A stretch of 64,000 bases of DNA from the NCBI GenBank assembly GCA_030144725.1, contig JASKMD010000012.1, positions 9,742,392-9,806,391 on the forward strand. The letters are read 5' to 3'. Shown piece after piece: positions 47,235 to 58,641 of this stretch. This DNA comes from Haematococcus lacustris (taxonomy: Eukaryota > Chlorophyta > Chlorophyceae > Chlamydomonadales > Haematococcaceae). The stretch's first letter is position 1. Each line of letters opens with the position of its first letter. A program made the translations under genes and the position numbers. Below the pieces are notes generated by a model, which had not been told where the DNA came from, ran no database searches, and was given only the letters and a program-made list of their open reading frames with translations.

Positions 47235-50200
47235 ATGTCTCTGTTCGGCTGGGACACAGTGGTGAAGAACATCATGGAGCGGAAGGACGTGATGACCTGG
47301 TTCAGGCGAGCTCGGGGCGTGGACCCACCTGCTGGCTCTTTCCGGGCAAGTGAGTAGGCATGGGTTGACCTTGGCATAGAATTCACAGCAAAGCCAGGTG
47401 ATTAGTACAGTGACATGCACCATACCATGATGTTGTTGTTTGGCAGGCCCTGCATGGCGAGAGATGCAGCCCAAGCTACCAGAGGTTGTGGCCACCTCCC
47501 CCAACACAGCCCACTTCATGATTGGGGTTGACTGGATGACCATGGGCAAGAACGGCACCTGGTCAGTGGGTGTGATTCTGTTGAGGCTGCTGGATGTGCC
47601 GGCTGAGGTGTGCGGCAAGCGGGCGTGCAGCTCAGTGCTGGCCGTCATCAACGGAGGAAAGCACCAGTCTCACCTGACAGGCTACATGAAAGCCATCTGC
47701 CAGGAAGTCAGCAAGCACATCGAGGGCCCGGGTGACCTGGGTGTGATAGTGGAGCCACACCCAGGCCCAGGTGTTGATGGTGTGGCTCCCGCCCGTGTTG
47801 AGCCTGTCCGCATCCATGGAGTCCCAGTGGTATCGATCGCTGATACCCCAGCCACGTGAGTGTGACAAAGGCCAACAGCTTGCACCTACAAATGATTCCA
47901 CCACCTCCCAGTCCAGTCTATCCCTATACAACTTGTACCCAGCCATGTACCATCCACAAACATATCAAAACCATTGAGGAATGAATTGCGTGATTGTGTG
48001 CATGTAGAGCCACTTTGACCAGGGGCATGGGCCACAGCGCCCTGAAGATGTGCTACAACTGCAACATCAGCAAGCCCCCCAACCCCCCCACAGAGAAGGC
48101 GCCCCTTGGCTACGACGCGCCTACGCTGCAGACCCTACCAGGCTCCAACCGGGAGGTATGGAACACTTGACACACTCGACAGCATGTGCTATTGAAATCA
48201 GACACGAGGATCCCTAGGCACACACCATCCTTGCTTGCTGTGGCGGTCTGCAGGAGTATGTGCTCATCTATGACGTGCGCATGAAGTTCACCCACGAGCA
48301 GATCATGAGCTGTGGCGCCCCCTTCATCCATGGGTGGTCTCAAGGCGAACCTAGGGTGGTGGGCTGCCACGCCCAGCCCCTCCTGCCCCTGCTGCTGCAA
48401 CACCTGGACGCCCGGCTCGCCCACCTGGTGCCAGTGTACCACAGCTTCATGTATGGCTTGCTCAAGCACCAGCTGGAGTGGTTCATGAGTGCAGATGGCC
48501 TTCACATTGATGTGCGGCGTGAGATAGTGAAGCGTGGAGCAGCCATTCAATCCCCATCTGACTTGGGACGGGACGTGGGAGACCTTGCCAACCGCACGTA
48601 AGCCATAATCATGTTGTGCAGTATGTCATGATCATATCACAACTGAATAACAAGGATGATGACAATGCAAGGTGCATGTCATGACACGCTTAATGGTGTT
48701 GCAATGCTCATGTCACCATGCAGTGGATGGCGCATGGAGGACTACAAGCACTGGTTTGTGCACTTCTCACCCATCGTGTTGCGGGGCAACCTTTTGCCAG
48801 AGCCCTACCGTGGGTTGTGGACAGCCTTGGAGGGCGCTATGCTGCACTACTTGACACCAGGTAATTTGCATACCAACATTTATTCACTCACGACAAACAA
48901 GGACCGGTCGCGATTGGACCGACCATAGCTCTATGAAAACTAGAGTAGAAGGCCGTTCGAACGGTACAAGTCTTATGTAACTCCGTGCATCCGTTGCGAC
49001 GTAAATGGGCCGCGAATTTCTTCGCTTCTTATCTGTACAGATACGCTATGTAGCTATCTGTACAGATGTCTGCAAAGCTATCTGTACAGATGTGTATTGT
49101 TATCTGTACAGATGCCTTCTTAGCTATCTGTACAGATGCCCCTTTCAGCTATCTGTACAGATGCCTCTGAGCTATCTGTACAGATGCCTTTGAGCTATCT
49201 GTACAGATGCTTCTTTGCTATCTGTACACATGCTTGCTTTGCTATCTGTACAGACGCTTGTTTTGCTATCTGTACAGACGCTTGTTTTGCTATCTGTACA
49301 GACGCTTGTTTGAGTATCTGTTCGGACGCTTGTTACATATCTCCTTGTCCAAACACCCCGCAACACCCCGCTACAACCCCGCAAAACACATGCATTGACG
49401 CTCAAACACCTCGCAACACCTCGCTACACCCCCGCAAAACACATGTGTTGACGCTCAAACACCCCGCATCACCCCCGCAAAACACATGTATTGACACCCA
49501 AACACCCCGCAACACCCCCGCAAAACACATGTATTGACACCCAAAAACCCCGCAACACCTCGCTACGGGACTCGCAAGCACATGTATTGACACCCAAACA
49601 TTCCGCAACACCCCCGCAAAACACATGTTCAACACCCAAACACCCCGCAACACCTCACTTCGCTACTCCTATACACATGTCTTAGTCCACCATCACCCGG
49701 AGACACCTCCCTATGGGAATGCTAAGCATATGGGTTAATGCATCAACGACTTGCAACACCTCCGCATAAGGTGACAAGGTGACAACACCATACAACACCA
49801 ACAATGACATCACCAACACAAACAACACCAACAACAAGACCACCACACCACACACACACCATGGTGACAACACAACAACACAACGATGGGTACAAGGTGA
49901 CAACGTGACAACAAGGATGGACGCTACAACAAGCGTGATGCTACAACTCTTCTTGGTGATGTACTACACCGGGTGCAACTTCATAGCCTCCTCTTATGTG
50001 CTCCCGCTATCCTTCACCCACCACACTACCATTGACGCCCACCTACCACACCTATGCCATGTCGCACAACAAGCACGGGCTGACAACCATCCACCTATCG
50101 TCCCCTTAGGAGAGGGATGGGTAGGGTCATTGTGGTGTGTGGGCATGGCATGGCATGGGTGGGCTGGGTGGGCTGCTACTACGGGATCCCACTCCAAGCT

Positions 50201-53200
50201 GCCCACTCCATGTTGCCCGCTCCGAGTTGCTACGCCAAGGGTAGGGTAGGGAGAGGGCTACTATGCCAAGGGTAGGGTAGGGAGAGGGCTGCTACGCCAA
50301 GGGTAGGGTAGGGAGAGGGCTGCAGCGTGTCATGAGGCGGGGGTGGGAAAGGGGGGAGGTAGGTGGGGTGGTAGACTTGGAGGTGGTGGGACAGGGTAGG
50401 GTAGGGGGAAGGGGGAAGGGGGAAGGGTAAAGGAGGAAGGGGGGGGAAGGGGGGAGGGCTGACCGTGGGACCTGCAGTAAACAAGGGGCATCTTTGCGGT
50501 AACGCTGGGCGGCGGACCACTCATGTGCAAGGGCTGGCCACTCACAGTTTGCTAGCGCCTCTTCCATACCTACTTGGCATCGCCTCCATGGCTGCCGCTC
50601 CTGGCTGCTCCTGCGCTCCATGCACCTGCTTCTTGTGGTAGGGTGATGAAGGAGGTGGTGGTGGGTGGGGGAGGGGAGGGGAGGGGAGGAGAGGGGCTGG
50701 GTTGGGCTGGGCTGGGCTGGGCTGGGCTGGGCTGGGCTGGGCTGGGCTGGGCTGGGCTGGGCTGGGCTGGGCTGGGCTGGGCTGGGCTGGGCTGGGCTGG
50801 GCTGGGCTGGGCTGGGCTGGGCTGGGCTGGGCTGGGCTGGGCTGGGCTGGGCTGGGCTGGGCTGGGCTGGGCTGGGCTGGGCTGGGCTGGGCTGGGCTGG
50901 GCTGGGCTGGGCTGGGCTGGGCTGGGCTGGGCTGGGCTGGGCTGGGCTGGGCTGGGCTGGGCTGGGCTGGGCTGGGCTGGGCTGGGCTGGGCTGGGCTGG
51001 GCTGGGCTGGGCTGGGCTGGGCTGGGCTGGGCTGGGCTGGGCTGGGCTGGGCTGGGCTGGGCTGGGCTGGGCTGGGCTGGGCTGGGCTGGGCTGGGCTGG
51101 GCTGGGCGGGGCGGGGCGGGGCGGGGCGGGGCGGGGCGGGGCGGGGCGGGGCGGGGCGGGGCGGGGCGGGGCGGGGCGGGGCGGGGCGGGGCGGGGCGGG
51201 GCGGGGCGGGGCGGGGCGGGGCGGGGCGGGGCGGGGCGGGGCGGGGCGGGGCGGGGCGGGGCGGGGCGGGGCGGGGCGGGGCGGGGCGGGGCGGGGCGGG
51301 GCGGGGCGGGGCGGGGCGGGGCGGGGCGGGGCGGCTCCTGGCTGCTGCCGCCTTGCCTACGCCGCTGCCGCCTTGCCTGCAATCACCAAGCATGCTACAC
51401 ATGTGATGCTCATGGTTAAGGCTGCAACCACACTGCTAGCAAGCATAGAGGCATAGTTGCAACAGCCTGTGCTGATGCCACACACTTGTTGCTTTGCGTC
51501 ATGCCATATAGCATCTGAACGCAATGAACATAGCACTCCCGGGCTTTCCTTGCTTCCCTTGCTCCTCCGCTCTGGGGTACGGGCTCCGGGCTTCTCTTGG
51601 GTTGCGCCTCCTAGCTGTTTGCTACTCCTAGCTGCTGCTCTTGGCGTCTGATAATGGCTGCTCCTCCAACCTGCACTTGCACAAGCAACGCATGACGCAT
51701 TGATGTTATGCGATCGCACCTGTAGTCTTTGTACATTCTCTTGCTTCCCTTGCTCCACCGATCCGCGCCTCCCTTGCTCCTCCGATCCCACTGCATATCG
51801 CCGCGCCTCCTGGCTACGACTTGTTCATGCTCGTTGATCCTGAGTACCTCTACCTCCTAGTCGCGCCTCCTCTTTGTGACTGGTCGCGGATGGCTGCGAG
51901 GCTGAGTCTTATGGTGGCTAGGATGGGGGGCTACTTCGCGAAACCGCGACTCTAAGCCTAGTTGTGAGGCTACTCGTAGCTGATCGTGGCTCCTTTGAGG
52001 AATGGTCGTAGTATGCATGCGGTTTGGCTGCATGGTACTTCAAATGCCAAGGTGTGCGTCTGTACAGATAGCGTAAGTGAGCATCTGTACAGATAGTGAG
52101 GTGTGCGTCTGTACAGATAGCGACCGTCATCATCTGTACAGATACTCCGCCAACAATCTGTACAGATGCTTCCTTTCGCTATCTGTACAGATAACTATTT
52201 TACCATCTGTACAGACGGACCTTTAAATATCTGTACAGATAGCACTTGTCGACATCTGTACAGATGCTACCCTTGCTATCTGTACAGATCTGTTTTTTGC
52301 GGCATCTGTACAGATGCTTATTTATAATCTGTACAGATGCTAAAATTAACAATCTGTACAGATAAATACCCCGGCATCTGTACAGATGCACCTTTAAATA
52401 TCTTTACAGATAGCACTTGTCGACATCTGTACAGATGTTACCCTTCCTATCTGTACAGATTTATTTTGGGCGGCATCTGTACAGATGCTAATTCATAATC
52501 TGTACAGATGCTAATACTCGCCATCTGTACAAATAAATACCCCAGGCATCTGTACAGACAACCACTCAACATCTGTACAGATGTTATCTTAATGCTATCT
52601 GTACAGTTATACTTATAAATATGTGTACAGATGCACGTATCTGTACAGATATCCCAAAATAATCTGTACAGATGACAATAAATGGTATCTGTACAGATGC
52701 AAGGAAGGCATCTGTACAGATGCCGCATATCCTTGTGGCCATCGACAAGCATCTGTACAGATGGCAGGCCCCTTAGACGGGCATCTGTACAGATTCCCAA
52801 AAAGGGGGGGGTACCTCGCGCGCGGATCGATGTATCTTCGCAACCGCTGCGAGTTAGGACTTCATTCAAGAGCGAGGTCCCCCTTAAACTCAACGATCTA
52901 TCGTTCTATCGGAGCAGAAAGTCCTTCCGATGCAAAAAAGGCCCCCGCGTCGGCCTTATTTATCGTGAGTGTTAGCACGATCCCACTGCATGATGACTAA
53001 CTCATACCTAGCTTAGTGTATTTGTCTGCCCAATTCAGGCTCGGAGAACAGCGCCACACCTGCGGGGATGGCGGCAGGCTATGCACATCTGAAGACCTAT
53101 GCAGCCAGGTTGGAGCGCTGCCGCCGTGATCCTCAGCTTCCAGCTGCGCATGGCGACAACAAGGACAAGCTGTCTGTGCCTACTGACCAAGTCTGCCCAA

Positions 53201-54263
53201 ACCTCCACATAACGGCCTGCAGGTGAGCGTTTTAACAGTAGCATGCAGGCCAACCTTACCCATCAACAATGCATGCATGCTGAAGGCAGACCATGCATCA
53301 ACATGATATCATGGCTGTGGTGTGCACAGGCTGTACATGCAAGAGAGCAATGTGGGCAGGACATGCCTGTTTGGCGAGCTCTGGATCGAGCGTGACCTGC
53401 ATGACTTGAAGTCCATCACCACCAGCGGCATTCCTGGAGCCCAGCTGGATGCCCACATTGCCATGCGGGTGGCCGGGCATAACGCCAGCAAGAGGCTCCT
53501 TGACCGGGCTGAGCCAGAGGCACAACAGGACTACAAAGCCCGCCTGAAGGACGAGCTGACACAGGACGGGCAGCAGGCCCTGCTGCTTGGAGCGGGCAGT
53601 GCAGAGTGCCCACTGCAGAACAGCCCGGGTGCCATGATGAGGGGCTGCATGAAGGCAGTCCAGGATCTGCAGAAAAGCGACGAGGCCACCCCATGGCGCC
53701 CATGGCACGTCAAGCAGGTGTTCGGTGAGGCCCTAAATGCAAGGGAGGCAGAGGAGGAGGCCAAGGAGGTTCCACGGGTCGCTGCACCCCCGTATCCAGT
53801 GCGGTACTACCAGCGGGCAGACAGCAATGGCACCATTGTGTTCAGCAGTGTGTACAAACGCCCCTCAACCCGCAACAACACCTGGGTCAGCATCCCGTTC
53901 AGGCTCGATGACGACAATTGGGCCATTTGGGCTGGCCATGTGCAGTTCTGGGTTCGTTTGGAGCACCCCAAGCTGCCTGGGGTGTTCCTACGCCTAGCAG
54001 TCAGCCGCATCTACTTGACACGCCCTACATCCCACCCCTCATGTGTGGCAGCAACTGGTCAGGCTGTTCCCAGGCCACAGCAAGCAGCAGGAGCAGGAGC
54101 AGCGGCTGAGGCAGGAGGCCAGGGGGGAGAGCCACCAGGAGACGGGGATGCAGATGGGGGTGCTGGGCCCAGCGGTATAGGTCCAAATGGGCTGAAACTT
54201 TGCCAGTTGGTAGCTTGTGATGTAAGGATTCCATCCCAAAAGAAATCAGGTCAAAAAAATTAA
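47235..54263 (+). CDS. tnp2/CACTA-like transposase, C-terminus fused to foldback element
   Basis: Seven exons: 47235-47349, 47447-47855, 48008-48155, 48254-48597, 48724-48860, 53039-53222, 53330-54263, all phases matching, 756 codons. The exon 2 block [51 protein letters not shown] has the tnp2 pattern (catalytic-type Asp, NLP-like and IPG-like blocks). Exon 3 has [11 protein letters not shown]. Exon 5 has [17 protein letters not shown]. Exons 6-7 have [30 protein letters not shown], resembling the region after tnp2. Exon 7 continues [18 protein letters not shown] and [20 protein letters not shown]. From 54180 the sequence is foldback DNA, which supplies the last 27 residues and the stop, so the native C-terminus is lost or altered. 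Intron 5 is 4,178 bp of repeats. Confidence 0.65.
49028..49335. repeat. ATCTGTACAGAT palindrome array 1, about 13 copies
   Basis: The 12-bp self-complementary motif ATCTGTACAGAT recurs every 22-28 bp, mostly inside GCTATCTGTACAGATGC; the last few copies drift (ACAGACG, TTCGGACG). It lies in intron 5 of the transposase. Confidence 0.95.
49336..49930. repeat. CAAACACCCCGCAACACC block
   Basis: Units of ACACATGTATTGACACCCAA and ACACCCCGCAACACC, then CAACACCAACA and ACCACACC tracts. Paralogous to 40176-40590. Confidence 0.7.
50690..51104. repeat. GGGCT array, about 82 copies
   Basis: Perfect GGGCT repeats, same unit as at 40594-41056. Confidence 0.95.
51105..51334. repeat. GGGGC array, about 46 copies
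   Basis: The unit changes from GGGCT to GGGGC at one point and stays pure to the end. Strong potential for G-quadruplex on the plus strand. Confidence 0.95.
52046..52795. repeat. ATCTGTACAGAT palindrome array 2, about 30 copies
   Basis: Same 12-bp palindrome, spaced 20-28 bp, about 30 copies, a few with one substitution. A higher-order unit of about 175 bp (starting near 52203) is repeated from about 52378. Intron 5 of the transposase, 240 bp upstream of exon 6. Confidence 0.95.
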
Positions 54264-56933
54264 AGGCGGAGGCTGGGCGGCCCGTGGCGTTCACGCAGGG
54301 ACGGATGAAGGGATGGAGGGGGGGGCGCAGGGACGAGTGCAGGGATGGAAGGGGGGGTGCAGGGACGGATGCAGGGACGAGTGCAGGGATGAGTGCAGGG
54401 ATTTCGGGCGCAGGGACGAGTGCAGGGATAAGCGCAGGGACGAGTGCAGGGATTTCGGGCGCAGGGACGAGTGCAGGGACGAGCGCAGGGACGAGCGCAG
54501 GGATGAGCGCAGGGACGAGTGCAGGGATTTCGGGCGCAGGGACGAGTGCAGGGATGAGCGCAGGGACGAGTGCAGGGATTTCGGGCGCAGGGACGAGTGC
54601 AGGGACGAGCGCAGGGACGAGTGCAGGGATGAGCGCAGGGACGAGTGCAGGGATTTCGGGCGCAGGGACGAGTGCAGGGATGAGCGCAGGGACGAGTGCA
54701 GGGATTTCGGGCGCAGGGACGAGTGCAGGGACGAGCGCAGGGACGAGTGCAGGGATTTTGGGCGCAGGGACGAGTGCAGGGACGAGCGCAGGGACGAGTG
54801 CAGGGATGAGCGCAGGGTCGAGTGCAGGGACGAGCGCAGGGACCGACGCAGGGATTGTAGGAACGTGCATGATGCTTACAGCAGTGCCTAACACGAGCAT
54901 AAATAACCTTCTCCGTGTTTGCTACATCCAACTACATACATCACATCCATCTACTGCGATCATTTAGGCTGGAGTCTGGCTGCTGCATGTCAGCTGGCTC
55001 CTGCCTGTAAGCTGGCTGCCACCAAGTTGCTACGGCCTCGTGGCTGCTGATCCTAGCTTGCACCACTGCTCCATTGCCACACCACTGCCAAGAGGCTGCT
55101 GCACCCCTGCACAACAACAACATGCACACAAGGGGACATGTGCACAAGAGCACACACCTTACTGATGAAGGACGCACCCACGACGTTCATCTGCAATCAG
55201 GCAGGCAACACAGATGTGGTGGAACGTGACGCTATATAGATGAAGCGCGACTGGTGCTGCGTGACTGCTACCACGAAAACGGCGGCTGCACCGCACTGCG
55301 ACATCGCACCTGGCATAGTGTACGAGTGCAGTCCGGATCCTGCAAGCCTGCGAGCGTGCAAGCCGGCAAACCTGCAAGCCACGAGGCGGCAAGACACATC
55401 GCACATCGCTCAATTGCCAGCCGAAGCCACTTACCACCACTAGCGTGCAACGGGCCCTCCTCTGTGGCAGCCACCAGCCAGCCCTTGCCAGTGCACCTTC
55501 ATTCCTCCTACTAAGGCCAATCTTGACGCAAGCCTTTGCCAATACATCGCAGTACGTTCCCGACAAGGCCTAGCACAGTCTGGATAAGCGCTATCTTGGT
55601 TAGTGAACTTTCAAAGTTAGTGAATCGCGAAGCTTGCGAGTGACGAAGTTTGCGTGTTGTAGAGCAGTTCTAACGGCGGCATCGTTCATCCCTTAGGATA
55701 CAAGGCAGCACACATATTGCTTCCCCAAGCGGGATCAGGCGACGAGAAACTGGCAAGGGCTGGCTGGTGGCTGCCACAGAGGAGGGCCCGTTGCACGCTA
55801 GTGGTGGTAAGTGGCTTCGGCTGGCAATTGAGCGATGTGCGATGTGTCTTGCCGCCTCGTGGCTTGCAGGTTTGCCGGCTTGCACGCTCGCAGGCTTGCA
55901 GGATCCGGACTGCACTCGTACACTATGCCAGGTGCGATGTCGCAGTGCGGTGCAGCCGCCGTTTTCGTGGTAGCAGTCACGCAGCACCAGTCGCGCTTCA
56001 TCTATATAGCGTCACGTTCCACCACATCTGTGTTGCCTGCCTGATTGCAGATGAACGTCGTGGGTGCGTCCTTCATCAGTAAGGTGTGTGCTCTTGTGCA
56101 CATGTCCCCTTGTGTGCATGTTGTTGTTGTGCAGGGGTGCAGCAGCCTCTTGGCAGTGGTGTGGCAATGGAGCAGTGGTGCAAGCTAGGATCAGCAGCCA
56201 CGAGGCCGTAGCAACTTGGTGGCAGCCAGCTTACAGGCAGGAGCCAGCTGACATGCAGCAGCCAGACTCCAGCCTAATTGATCGCAGTAGATGGATGTGA
56301 TGTATGTAGTTGGATGTAGCAAACACGGAGAAGGTTATTTATGCTCGTGTTAGGCACTGCTGTAAGCATCATGCACGTTCCTACAATCCCTGCGTCGGTC
56401 CCTGCGCTCGTCCCTGCACTCGACCCTGCGCTCATCCCTGCACTCGTCCCTGCGCTCGTCCCTGCACTCGTCCCTGCGCCCAAAATCCCTGCACTCGTCC
56501 CTGCGCTCGTCCCTGCACTCGTCCCTGCGCCCGAAATCCCTGCACTCGTCCCTGCGCTCATCCCTGCACTCGTCCCTGCGCTCGTCCCTGCACTCGTCCC
56601 TGCGCCCGAAATCCCTGCACTCGTCCCTGCGCTTATCCCTGCACTCGTCCCTGCGCCCGAAATCCCTGCACTCATCCCTGCACTCGTCCCTGCATCCGTC
56701 CCTGCACCCCCCCTTCCATCCCTGCACTCGTCCCTGCGCCCCCCCCTCCATCCCTGCATCCGTCCCTGCGTGAACGCCACGGGCCGCCCAGCCTCCGCCT
56801 TTATTTTTTTTGACCTGATTTCTTTTGGGATGGAATCCTTACATCACAAGCTACCAACTGGCCAAGTTTCAGCCCATTTGGACAAGGTTGACAAAAGCGC
56901 AGGGAAAAACGCAGGGACTAATTTGTAGGAGTG
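54180..56933. mobile_element. 2.75-kb foldback transposon with 1.1-1.3-kb inverted arms
   Basis: The left arm 54180-55491 is the inverted copy of 55750-56883, with a 258-bp unique loop 55492-55749. The arms differ in length (1,312 versus 1,134 bp), mainly in a CGCAGGGACGAGTGCAGGGA minisatellite. The right arm is followed by a terminal segment ending in AATTTGTAGGAGTG at 56933, matching the MITE at 14429-14775. The corresponding terminal segment of about 50 bp is missing at the left, where the arm abuts transposase coding sequence. Confidence 0.9.
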
Positions 56934-58641
56934 GAGGAGAGTTGGAGGTGGCGCTGTTGGCAGAGGGTGCAGCCACGTTGGTCAGGAGCTTTACCCTGGG
57001 GACAGGCTGTAGAGCTGACTGCTGGATGCCATACAGCTGCTCCTGCTCTGAGTCTGTGTCAGGGCCATCTGGCATGGGAACAGCTGCCAGGATGTAAGAG
57101 TTTTTGACTTTGTGCGCGTTGACCCTGAGCATGCTGCCAAACTGATTGCAGCTGATCTGGCACACATCTCCACGGAATAGAAAGCTGCTGCCGTCGTCTG
57201 TTGCAGCTGTCACTGAGATGAAGTTCTGCTTGCTGTCAGGGACATACAAAGCATGGCTGAGGAACCAGGACCCACGCTTGGTGCTGAGGAACACACTGCC
57301 AGACCCTACTGCCCAGACCCTGTGGCCCTCAGCTGCCAGCCTTACAGGCTTGTGCTTGTCTGGCGCAAAGGGTGTGTAGTTGTAGAAGAACTGCAGGTCC
57401 TTCAGGATGTGTTGTGAGGCACCTGAGTCAATGCAGAAGGGGCTATACAGGTCGCTGTTGAAGTTCAGTCTGGGCTGCACCATCTGCATGAGAACATCAT
57501 CAAGATCATCATCATCATCATCAGCAGCAGCAGCAGTGGAGCAGGTGAACAGGCTGGCTCCCCTGGATGGGCTCTGAGTTGCTGTTCTGCCAGGGGTCTG
57601 GGCCCTGCCTCTGCTGGGGCTGGATGTCCTGGCTGGGCTAGAGCTCCTGCCTGGACTGGGTCGCCTGCCTGGGCTGCTGGGTTTGGCAGGGTTGCTGAAT
57701 AGGGTCCTCATGCGGTTGCGCTGATCCCTGTCAAAGGTGAAACATTCAGACATGATGTGGCCAGGCTTAGCACAGTAGTTGCAGGTCAGGTGAGCATGTG
57801 AGCTGACGTCCCTGGTGGACCTGTCAGGTGACTGTGCTCTGGCCTGCTGCTGCTGTGCTGCTTGCTGCTCACGAGACTGCTGTGGTAGCCTGAACCTGCC
57901 CCTGCCCCCCTGTCCGCCTGAAATACCAGCCCCCCTGCTGTCAGAAGGGGAGGAGTAGGACCAGAGTGAGGATGAGGAGGTGCTGAGTTGCTGCTGCATC
58001 TGCTTGCTGAGTAGGTCAGCCTCCTTTGTCAGCAGCACACGCTTGATGCGCTCGACTTTTAGGTCAGCGCTGGTCTGATCATAGCGCAACCTTTCGACTG
58101 TGCTTTCGTACTCAGGCGGTAGGGCTGCCAGAATGGCGAGTACCACTGTGGATTCAGAGGTCTCGCAGTTGCAAGCTTCCAGCTCTGTCAGCAGCTGCTG
58201 CAAACGCGCATAGAAGCGCGCTACTGACTCGCCGGGTTCCATGCGCAGGAGACTGAGTTGCTGCTGAAGCTGCGACTGTCGCGCGACTGACGATTCGGTG
58301 AACTGAGATTCGAGGGTTTCCCAGGCGTCTTGCGCTGAGTCTGCAGACTTGACAGTGAAGATGTGGAGGTTAAAAACGTGTCGCTGGATAAAGGCTCTGG
58401 CTTTGCGGTCCAGCGCGCTGTCCGCGCGAGATCTGGCTAGCTCAGCAGTATACGTAGTCTGCTCTTGCTGAGTGGCGTTAGCTGCTGGCGCGGTGGGTAA
58501 GGGGGTGACGCCGTCAGCGACGACGGACCAGAGGCCTGCTTCGATTAGCAGGCCTTCGGTGCGGATGCTCCAAATTGGCCAGTTGTCGTCATCGAGAATG
58601 GTGGCCTGATTGCCAGAGGCTGAAGCAGGAGAAGTTGCCAT
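56934..58641 (-). pseudogene. Ty1/copia Gag-protease, truncated
   Basis: The ORF starts at 58641 (MATSPASASG) and runs about 569 copia codons before entering foldback DNA at 56933. The N-terminus DDNWPIWSIRTEGLLIEAG is the copia Gag start. Then a long Gag helical region, a zinc knuckle CNYCAKPGHIMSEC at about residue 287, a Ser/Pro/Arg-rich linker, and protease FCIDSGASQHIL (Asp about 405). Integrase, RT and RNase H are absent from the window. No LTR was confirmed to the right of the start. Confidence 0.85.

Noticed and set aside
40590..51456. GWAGL-, PAQPS- and RGGAG-repeat ORFs over GGGCT/GGGGC arrays
   Set aside because: Pentanucleotide repeats read in any frame stay open; no coding evidence.
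49028..52795. CRISPR-like array of ATCTGTACAGAT
   Set aside because: Spacers are 8-15 bp, AT-rich and repeat in a 175-bp higher-order unit; not unique spacers.
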